A stretch of DNA of 5,434 nucleotides from Chloroflexota bacterium (GTDB taxonomy: Bacteria; Chloroflexota; Limnocylindria; Limnocylindrales; CSP1-4). Positions 1-4,203 of the stretch are shown in pieces. The notes below the pieces were generated by a model, which saw only the letters and a list, made by a program, of their open reading frames with translations, was not told the DNA's origin and did no database searches. Numbering within the stretch: position 1 is the first letter of the stretch; each line of letters starts with the position of its first letter. A program made the translations under genes and the position numbers. The stretch covers positions 1-5,434 of the forward strand of contig JACDAV010000056.1 of assembly GCA_013695255.1 (NCBI GenBank), in the 5' to 3' direction.

Positions 1-1242
1 GGGGTGGGACTGAGCGCGGCGGTCTACCTGCCGCTCGTGCTGCACTCGGCGCTGCCGGACTCGACCATGCCGTTCGCGGCGCTGTCGCTGACGGCCTGCC
101 TGCTGATGGCACGGATCGTTCGCGAGCCGGCGGTCCCTCGGCCCCTCGATCGCAGGGTCGTGGCGCTGGGCGTCGTGCTTGGACTGGCCGCCTGGACGCG
201 GAACGAGGCGGCGTGGCTGGCGCTCACCTGGGCTGCGATCGCATGGACCTGCCTGCGCCTGACGCGGGAGCGCCGCGTGGCGACGATCGCGGTCACGGCG
301 CTGATCGCCGGTCTCGTGTTCGCGCCGTGGGCGATCCGCGACTGGGTCGTGTTCGGGAGCCCGCTGCCTGGGCAGGCGCTGACCAACGCGCTCAGCCTCG
401 ACGGCCGCGACATCTTCGCCTGGTCAGCGGAGCCGACCCTGGCCCGCTACCTCGCGGCGGGTCCCGCGCGGCTGTTCGAGCTGCGCGTGACGGGCGTCCT
501 CCACAACCTGTTGAACGTCCTGCTGCTGCTCGGGGTGCCGATCTCGCTGATCGGTCTCATCGCTCTGCCGTGGCAGGGCCGGGCTCACGCGCTCCGGCCG
601 CTGGTCGTCTTCAGCGCCCTGGTGTTCCTCGTGACCAGCCTCCTCTTCCCGGTCGCGACCACGTGGGGCACGTTTCTCCACGCCGCGGGTGCGGTGCACG
701 TGCTGCTGATCGTCAGCTGTCTGCTGGCGCTGGACGCGCTGATCGTCCGGATCGGGCGGTTCCGCGGCTGGACCCGCCCGGTGGCCTGGCTCGGCCCGGC
801 GCTGACCGTGTTCGGCGGACTGCTGTTCACGCTTGCCGTCCTGCCCGCCTTCGGCGCCGACTCGCGCGCGACGGAGGTCCGGTACACGGAGCTCCGGACC
901 AGGCTCGCGTCGGCCGGCCTGCCGCTAAGCGCCGACGAGCCGGTGATCACCAACTTCCCGATCTGGCTGTCCGAGACGGCCGATGTCCCGGCGCTGGCGC
1001 TGCCCGACGAGCCACCCGGATCGGTCGTCGACCTGGCTCGGTCGTTCTCCGGCACGCGCCTGCTCGTGGTGGAGGGGACGGAGCATCGCCACTGGCCGGC
1101 GGACCTTGACGCCGGCAGTCCCGGGAGCGAGTGCTTCCGTGAGGTCGACCTGCCGCCCCTGCCCACGTCGGGCGGAGCGCGCAGCGGCCTTCGGATCGAC
1201 CCGCTGACCGACACGCGTGTGTGGGAGATCGTCTGCCCGTGA
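1..1242 (+). CDS. Integral membrane GT-C-like glycosyltransferase (ArnT/PMT family), C-terminal part
   Basis: The reading frame is open from base 1, so the gene is cut by the window edge; GTG at 4 is only the first possible start inside the window. Numbering from that GTG, hydrophobic segments lie at about 48-64, 70-85, 93-110, 169-188, 199-216, 228-248 and 262-283. They are followed by a soluble tail of about 125 residues (285-412). The stretches WTRNEAAW (64-71) and PWAIRDWVVFGSPLPGQ (108-124) resemble the middle of bacterial lipid-linked-sugar glycosyltransferases that act on the outer face of the membrane. The tail, with VITNFPIWLSETADVPALALP, resembles the terminal extracytoplasmic domain common in that group. 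The acidic catalytic motif of GT-C enzymes lies in the first outer loop, which would be upstream, so activity cannot be judged. Donor and acceptor are unknown. It ends 190 bases before the regulator and is probably a separate transcription unit. Alternative: an uncharacterised polytopic membrane protein. Confidence 0.7.
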   Translation, partial: GVGLSAAVYLPLVLHSALPDSTMPFAALSLTACLLMARIVREPAVPRPLDRRVVALGVVLGLAAWTRNEAAWLALTWAAIAWTCLRLTRERRVATIAVTALIAGLVFAPWAIRDWVVFGSPLPGQALTNALSLDGRDIFAWSAEPTLARYLAAGPARLFELRVTGVLHNLLNVLLLLGVPISLIGLIALPWQGRAHALRPLVVFSALVFLVTSLLFPVATTWGTFLHAAGAVHVLLIVSCLLALDALIVRIGRFRGWTRPVAWLGPALTVFGGLLFTLAVLPAFGADSRATEVRYTELRTRLASAGLPLSADEPVITNFPIWLSETADVPALALPDEPPGSVVDLARSFSGTRLLVVEGTEHRHWPADLDAGSPGSECFREVDLPPLPTSGGARSGLRIDPLTDTRVWEIVCP

Positions 1243-1259
1243 TGGCCGCCGCCTATACT
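1232..1259 (+). promoter_or_regulatory. Candidate promoter for the response regulator (-10 TATACT)
   Basis: TATACT at 1254-1259 matches five of six bases of the sigma70-type -10 consensus and stands out in GC-rich surroundings just after the upstream stop codon. No good -35 is seen: the best hexamer at 16-base spacing is TCTGCC (1232-1237), with two matches, inside the last codons of the membrane protein. Initiation would fall near 1266, leaving a leader of about 165 bases before the regulator start. The call rests mainly on the -10 element and its position. Confidence 0.35.
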
Positions 1260-1432
1260 CCCCGGCAGATGGACCCACTCGCGCCGGCGCGGACGCGATC
1301 GCCGGCCGCTTCGAGGTACTCGCGCCCAAGGCGAGGGCGGCCGTCGGGTACAGCACCACCAGCACGTGCGATCTCGCCCATGGGAGGCACGGTCATGCGG
1401 CTCGGGAGCCCGATGGGGACAGAGGAGAGCAG
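1243..1432 (+). other. Leader region of the response regulator with a possible 13-codon leader peptide
   Basis: These 190 bases contain no established gene. A tiny frame at 1395-1436 (ATG to TGA, peptide MRLGSPMGTEESR) has GGAGG at 1383-1387 with 7-base spacing. Its stop overlaps the regulator start as ATGA, a geometry suited to translational coupling. A small dyad, GGCTCGGGAGCC (1399-1410), lies inside it. I could not match the region to a known riboswitch. Whether the peptide is translated is unknown; frames this short arise often by chance. Confidence 0.25.
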
Positions 1433-2179
1433 ATGAGCGCGATGGACTACACCGGGCCCGACCGCCGGCGGGGCGGTCCCGATCGCCGCTCGATCGACGA
1501 GCCGACGAGGATCCTGATCGTCGATGACCACGCGCTCTTCCGCGTCGGGATCGCGAACATCCTGGGTCGCGAGCCGGACTTCGACATCGTGGCCGAGGCG
1601 GATGACAGCCGAAGCGCGATCGACCGCGCGCTCGAGACCTCGCCGGACATCATCCTCATGGACCTCTCGCTGCCGGCGCCGGGCGGGATCGAGACGACGC
1701 AACGGATCAAGCGGGAGCTGCCCTCGACCGGGATCATCGTCCTGGCCCAGAGCGAGGACGAGGACGCGCTGTTCGACGCGATCAAGGCGGGCGCGGCGGC
1801 GTTCATCCTCAAGGACGTTGGCCCGGACGACCTCGTCACGATCATCCGCCGCGTCTCCTCCGGCGAGTACCTGATCAACGACAAGGTGTTCTCGAAGCCG
1901 GCGGTGGCGTCGCGTGTCCTCAAGGAGTTCCGCGAGCTGGCGGTCTACGGCCAGGAGGCGGCGCCGATCTTCGCGCCCCTCTCTCCGCGCGAGGTTGAGA
2001 TCCTCGACAACATCGCGCAGGGCATGACCAACAAGCAGGTCGCCTACGCGCTGTCGATCAGCGAGCAGACGGTCAAGAACCACATGAGCTCGATCCTGCG
2101 CAAGCTGTCGGTCAACGACCGGACCCAGGCGGTCGTCTATGCGATGCGCCAGGGCTGGATCCGGATGCCCGAGGACTGA
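1433..2179 (+). CDS. NarL/FixJ (LuxR-type) two-component response regulator
   Basis: A 248-residue cytoplasmic DNA-binding regulator. The receiver domain spans about residues 25-145: acidic pair D31-D32, phosphoacceptor D77 (ILMDLSLP) and K127 (FILKD). The position equivalent to CheY Thr87 is A105 (VLAQSED), where Thr or Ser is usual. The linker is about 146-180. A GerE/LuxR helix-turn-helix follows at about 181-243, with LSPREVEIL, GMTNKQVAYALSISEQTVKNH and the NDRTQA ending. Length and order are standard for the family. The N-terminal tail carries an arginine-rich repeat (GPDRRRG then GPDRRS, residues 8-20) that is not part of the receiver fold. ATG 1433 is chosen because AGGAG at 1423-1427 sits 5 bases upstream and the receiver begins about 25 residues later; the frame runs upstream to a GTG at 1217 without regulator-like sequence. 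No partner histidine kinase is in the window. flp1 starts 28 bases downstream, so a role in pilus expression is likely by context but not shown. Confidence 0.92.
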   Translation: MSAMDYTGPDRRRGGPDRRSIDEPTRILIVDDHALFRVGIANILGREPDFDIVAEADDSRSAIDRALETSPDIILMDLSLPAPGGIETTQRIKRELPSTGIIVLAQSEDEDALFDAIKAGAAAFILKDVGPDDLVTIIRRVSSGEYLINDKVFSKPAVASRVLKEFRELAVYGQEAAPIFAPLSPREVEILDNIAQGMTNKQVAYALSISEQTVKNHMSSILRKLSVNDRTQAVVYAMRQGWIRMPED

Positions 2180-2207
2180 TCGGCGGCTTCATGTCCGGGG
2201 CGGACCG

Positions 2208-2387
2208 ATGACTCATGGGCTTCGTGACCGCCTGAGAGCTCGCGGTCAGGGCGTCGTCGAGTACGGCCTGATCCTCGGGGGCTCGGCGCTCGTCACGCTG
2301 GTGACCCTGGTGGTCCTCGGCCCGGTCCTGGCGGACGTCATCCAGCTGATCACGATGCTGATCGAGTCGGCCACGGGAGGTCCCTGA
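2208..2387 (+). CDS. flp: Flp-type prepilin, divergent (Flp1)
   Basis: A 59-residue type IVb pilin precursor. A short basic leader (RDRLRARG) ends at G13, followed by QGVVEYGLIL, so the predicted prepilin peptidase cut is G13^Q14, with the conserved Glu at +5 (E18) and Tyr at +6. A hydrophobic helix of about 22 residues follows, and the mature form is 46 residues. It differs clearly from the two downstream pilins: it lacks the acidic residues before the cut, uses VVEYG instead of LAEYA, its helix is rich in Thr, Val and Leu, and its tail ends in Gly-Gly-Pro. The start at ATG 2208 is the sensible one because the frame extends upstream only inside the regulator gene. Its ribosome site (GGGGCGG, 2197-2203) is weak compared with flp2 and flp3. 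It lies 28 bases after the regulator stop with no visible promoter of its own, so co-transcription is likely. It may be a minor pilin or a pseudopilin-like component. Confidence 0.8.
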   Translation: MTHGLRDRLRARGQGVVEYGLILGGSALVTLVTLVVLGPVLADVIQLITMLIESATGGP

Positions 2388-2451
2388 GCGCGGCGCGGGT
2401 TCCGCTCTCCCCTGCGCTGCGTGGACGCACCACTCCCATCCGTTCCCCGTA
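2388..2451 (+). other. flp1-flp2 intergenic stretch, no clear terminator
   Basis: Only weak dyads are seen: GAGCG (2386-2390) with CGCTC (2403-2407), and TGCGTGGACGCA (2418-2429). Neither is followed by a T-run. Read-through from the regulator-flp1 transcript into flp2 is therefore possible. Confidence 0.4.
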
Positions 2452-2480
2452 TTGACACCCCGGCGGGGCGTCCGTACCGT
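2452..2480 (+). promoter_or_regulatory. Promoter of flp2 (TTGACA-17-TACCGT)
   Basis: A perfect -35 hexamer TTGACA (2452-2457) is separated by exactly 17 bases from TACCGT (2475-2480), a TAnnnT-type -10 as often seen in GC-rich bacteria. Initiation is expected near 2487, giving a leader of about 46 bases. The spacer holds the GC dyad CCCCGGCGGGG (2458-2468). The same arrangement, including the downstream CGTGAGC, recurs before flp3. Confidence 0.65.
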
Positions 2481-2513
2481 GAGCCGTCCCCTGCGATGCC
2501 GGGAGTCCCGTGG

Positions 2514-2522
2514 AAAGGAGGT
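2514..2522 (+). promoter_or_regulatory. Full-length ribosome binding site of flp2
   Basis: AAAGGAGGT matches the anti-Shine-Dalgarno sequence over nine bases, with 11 bases from GGAGG to ATG 2533. It sets the start at 2533 rather than at the in-frame TTG of 2452, which is the -35 element. A small dyad, CGGGAGTCCCG (2500-2510), ends 3 bases before it. Confidence 0.75.
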
Positions 2523-2532
2523 ACTGCCCACA

Positions 2533-2703
2533 ATGTCCATCTTCAACGCTCTCATCCAGCTCATCCGTCGTGACGAGGACGGCCAGGGTCTCGCGGAGTA
2601 CGCGCTGATCCTCGCCCTCATCGCGATCGTCGCGATCGTCGCCCTGATCTTCCTCGGCACCCAGATCAGCGGCATCCTCAACACCGTCGGCCAGTCGGTC
2701 TAG
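2533..2703 (+). CDS. flp: Flp-type prepilin, likely major subunit (Flp2)
   Basis: A 56-residue type IVb prepilin. The leader (1-17) ends in RRDEDG; the processing site is G17^Q18, followed by QGLAEYALIL with Glu at +5 (E22) and Tyr at +6. The mature pilin is about 39 residues, almost all one hydrophobic helix (AIVAIVALIFLG) plus a short polar tail, which is the standard small Flp layout. After cleavage and export it would be polymerised by the Tad machinery into the pilus fibre. It is identical to Flp3 at 30 of the 39 aligned mature positions, much closer than to Flp1. It has its own -35/-10 pair, a nine-base Shine-Dalgarno and a downstream hairpin, the signature of an independently and strongly expressed small gene. 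The helix segment is encoded partly by a 9-base direct repeat (2623-2631 and 2632-2640). Confidence 0.93.
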   Translation: MSIFNALIQLIRRDEDGQGLAEYALILALIAIVAIVALIFLGTQISGILNTVGQSV

Positions 2704-2727
2704 GTTCGACCGCTCTCGCTGACGAAA

Positions 2728-2757
2728 GGGACCGCCGGTTCTCGGACCGGCGGTTCT
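2728..2757 (+). terminator. Hairpin downstream of flp2, probable terminator
   Basis: ACCGCCGGT (2731-2739) and ACCGGCGGT (2746-2754) form a perfect 9-bp stem around a six-base loop (TCTCGG). G-T and G-C pairs extend it to about 12 bp. It starts 24 bases after the flp2 stop, is preceded by GAAAGG and is followed by only a short TTCT. It fits a GC-strong intrinsic terminator or a 3' stability hairpin. Confidence 0.7.
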
Positions 2758-2797
2758 GCATGTCGGGCCTGCACGGCGTCCCGCGCCCATCGGCCCA

Positions 2798-2826
2798 TTG
2801 ACGCGGCCGCGGCTGCTTCTCATCGT
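2798..2826 (+). promoter_or_regulatory. Promoter of flp3 (TTGACG-17-CATCGT)
   Basis: TTGACG (2798-2803, five of six matches) is followed after 17 bases by CATCGT (2821-2826). That -10 is weak on its own, but the arrangement copies the flp2 promoter: ATTGAC and CGTGAGC begin exactly 27 bases apart in both. The spacer includes the perfect palindrome CGCGGCCGCG (2802-2811). Initiation near 2833 would give a leader of about 65 bases. Confidence 0.55.
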
Positions 2827-2881
2827 GAGCACCGTTCCCGCTCGCTGATAGGCGACCAGACACCTCTCACACGATCGGGGG

Positions 2882-2890
2882 AAAGGAGGT
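2882..2890 (+). promoter_or_regulatory. Full-length ribosome binding site of flp3
   Basis: AAAGGAGGT sits with 8 bases between GGAGG and ATG 2898. It fixes the start at 2898: the in-frame GTG at 2889 overlaps this site, and the ATG at 2893 is in another frame. Confidence 0.8.
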
Positions 2891-2897
2891 GAATGCC

Positions 2898-3080
2898 ATG
2901 GCCATCCGAACGGCGCTCCTCGCCGCCTCGGAACTCCGCCGTCGCGACGAGGAAGGCCAGGGTCTCGCAGAGTACGCACTCATTCTCGGTCTCATCGCAA
3001 TCGTTGCCATCGTCGCGCTGCTCTTTCTCGGCAATCAGATCAGCGGCGCGCTCACCTACGTCGGCAGTACGCTGCAGTGA
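2898..3080 (+). CDS. flp: Flp-type prepilin, likely major subunit (Flp3)
   Basis: A 60-residue type IVb prepilin. The leader (1-20) contains RRRDEEG; the predicted cut is G20^Q21, then QGLAEYALIL with Glu at +5 (E25). The mature pilin is 40 residues. Differences from mature Flp2 sit mainly in the exposed tail (NQISGALTYVGSTLQ against TQISGILNTVGQSV), including an added Tyr, while the helix core is nearly identical. This pattern fits a gene duplication with surface divergence. The reading frame uses more A- and T-ending codons (GCA, ATT, GTT) than Flp2 over the same residues, so the copies are not recent duplicates at DNA level. It has its own promoter-like sequence and full Shine-Dalgarno upstream and a 13-bp hairpin downstream. 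It could be co-expressed with Flp2 or used as an alternative pilin. Confidence 0.93.
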   Translation: MAIRTALLAASELRRRDEEGQGLAEYALILGLIAIVAIVALLFLGNQISGALTYVGSTLQ

Positions 3081-3111
3081 CTCGGGACCTCGATCCCACG
3101 AGGGACTGACC

Positions 3112-3141
3112 GACGCCCGCCCGGCGATCCGGGCGGGCGTC
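3112..3141 (+). terminator. Strong 13-bp hairpin downstream of flp3, probable terminator
   Basis: GACGCCCGCCCGG (3112-3124) and CCGGGCGGGCGTC (3129-3141) pair perfectly over 13 bp around the loop CGAT. It starts 31 bases after the flp3 stop. There is no T-run (ACCTCG follows), so it may act as a GC-rich terminator without a U-tract or as a 3' end protector of a short, abundant pilin mRNA. It separates flp3 from cpaB, which has its own promoter-like element. Confidence 0.75.
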
Positions 3142-3200
3142 ACCTCGTTCAGGCCGGCCTTGCAGGGAACATCTCGCCACGCATGGTTTCCTGCGGGATC

Positions 3201-3230
3201 TTCCTAGGGGTACTAGCCCATTGGTATAGT
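3201..3230 (+). promoter_or_regulatory. Promoter of cpaB-cpaF (extended -10 TGGTATAGT)
   Basis: TATAGT (3225-3230) matches five of six -10 bases and is preceded by TGG (3222-3224), forming an extended -10 that can compensate for a poor -35. The best -35 is TTCCTA (3201-3206) at 18-base spacing, with three matches. Initiation near 3237 would give a leader of about 56 bases. An imperfect dyad, GGTACTA (3209-3215) with TAGTGCC (3227-3233), overlaps the -10 and could be an operator. Confidence 0.55.
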
Positions 3231-3280
3231 GCCGCCGCCGGCGCACCCTGACTACAGTGGTGCCACCTGTCACACGGCTC

Positions 3281-3295
3281 GGGAGAAACCATTTG
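3281..3295 (+). promoter_or_regulatory. Ribosome binding site and TTG start of cpaB
   Basis: GGGAG (3281-3285) lies 7 bases before TTG 3293. The protein from there begins MKRSNRLILLIG, a basic patch then a membrane anchor, as usual for CpaB. The alternative in-frame GTG at 3257 would add 12 residues and has no purine-rich site upstream. Confidence 0.7.
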
Positions 3296-4177
3296 AAGCG
3301 CAGCAATCGGTTGATCCTGCTCATCGGGGTCTTCCTCGCGATTGTGGCCTTTGTCGGCATCCTGATGGCCCTCCAGGGGCGCACCGCGCCGAGTGGACCC
3401 CCCGCAGCACCGGCGGTGCTTCCCACCGTCTTCGCGACCAGGGCGATCACCCTCGGCGCGCCGATCACGGCGGACATGCTGCGGGTCGAGAACCGCGCGA
3501 TCGCGATCCGTGACGCGACGGCGTTCGGCGACCCGAGCCTGCTGTTCGGCAAGATCGCGCGCAAGGACGTCGCCGAGGGCAAGCAGCTCACGGCAGACGA
3601 TTTCGCGACGACCAACGCTCCCGTCGACGTCGTGACGCCCCCCGGCCAGCGCGCGATGGCGGTCCAGGTGGACCAGGTCTCCGGCGTCGGCACGCTCATC
3701 CGAACGGGCGACTACGTCGACATCGTCGTGAGTCTGACCGCTGACAGGTTTCCGCTCGCCCTCCCCGGCTCGATCGCTCCGCTCGATCCCGCGGTCTACA
3801 ACGAGACGAGTGCCAAGCTGGCCGTGCAGGGACTCCAGGTCATCGGGACGCTTCTGCCGCCACCACCCCCCCAGGCCGAGGGTGGCGCGCCTGCGGACGG
3901 CGGAACAGCCCTGACCGATCAGCAGGAGATCGTCATCCTGTCGGTCACGCCCCAGCAGGCCGAAGTCATCAAGTTCGCCCAGGTCGACGGGTCGATCTCG
4001 CTCGTGCTCCGATCTCCCCAGGACTTCCGCGACGCGACGACCGGCGACCCACTGGTCCCTCCAGCGGACGAGACCAGCGGCATCACGCTCCGAGCCATGG
4101 TCGATCAATTCGGCGTGCTGGTGCCCCAGACGGTCGATGCCAACCTGGACCCGGGCGTGGACGTGCCCACTCCCTGA
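3293..4177 (+). CDS. cpaB: Flp pilus assembly protein CpaB (RcpC family)
   Basis: A 294-residue assembly protein of the Tad secretion system. An N-terminal signal anchor (residues 7-27) is followed by a Pro/Ala linker (31-45). A SAF-like domain spans about 46-108 (VFATRAITLGAPITADML, then LFGKIARKDVAEGKQLTADDF). The RcpC/CpaB domain follows from about 118 (GQRAMAVQVDQVSGVGTLIRTGDYVDIVV), with the later conserved pieces LQVIGTLLP (181-189) and QQEIVILSVTPQQAEVIKFAQVDGSISLVLRSPQD (210-244). Between those two pieces is a low-complexity loop with five consecutive prolines (189-193) and a Gly/Ala/Asp-rich stretch. The protein would sit outside the cytoplasmic membrane. In diderm Tad systems CpaB works with the secretin; no secretin gene follows here, so it probably acts at the membrane or in the cell wall. 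cpaF begins 26 bases downstream, so the two are likely one operon. Length is normal for the family. Confidence 0.92.
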   Translation: MKRSNRLILLIGVFLAIVAFVGILMALQGRTAPSGPPAAPAVLPTVFATRAITLGAPITADMLRVENRAIAIRDATAFGDPSLLFGKIARKDVAEGKQLTADDFATTNAPVDVVTPPGQRAMAVQVDQVSGVGTLIRTGDYVDIVVSLTADRFPLALPGSIAPLDPAVYNETSAKLAVQGLQVIGTLLPPPPPQAEGGAPADGGTALTDQQEIVILSVTPQQAEVIKFAQVDGSISLVLRSPQDFRDATTGDPLVPPADETSGITLRAMVDQFGVLVPQTVDANLDPGVDVPTP

Positions 4178-4203
4178 TGCCGCACGGATCGCGGAGGTAA
4201 GCG

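Noticed and set aside
213..1109. 298-codon open frame on the + strand inside the membrane protein gene
   Set aside because: Alternative frame with an Arg/Ala/Gly-rich product; the other frame gives convincing transmembrane segments.
1217..1432. Extension of the response regulator to GTG 1217
   Set aside because: The extra 72 residues show no domain, overlap the upstream gene's 3' end and lack a ribosome site; ATG 1433 has AGGAG at good spacing.
1300..1432. Cyclic-di-GMP (GEMM) or other riboswitch in the regulator leader
   Set aside because: I looked for the conserved GEMM core because of the pilus context and could not find it; the short dyads present do not form a recognisable aptamer.
1221..1436. 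71-codon frame in the regulator leader, considered as a small gene
   Set aside because: Composition is a random GC-rich Arg/Pro/Ala mix, and its upstream starts lack ribosome sites. Only its last 13 codons have a plausible start, kept as a low-confidence leader peptide.
2452..2532. TTG 2452 as the start of flp2
   Set aside because: This TTG is part of the TTGACA -35 hexamer; the nine-base Shine-Dalgarno directs initiation at ATG 2533 and gives a normal pilin leader.
2889..2897. GTG 2889 as the start of flp3
   Set aside because: It overlaps the Shine-Dalgarno itself and so cannot be served by it; ATG 2898 is 8 bases downstream of GGAGG.
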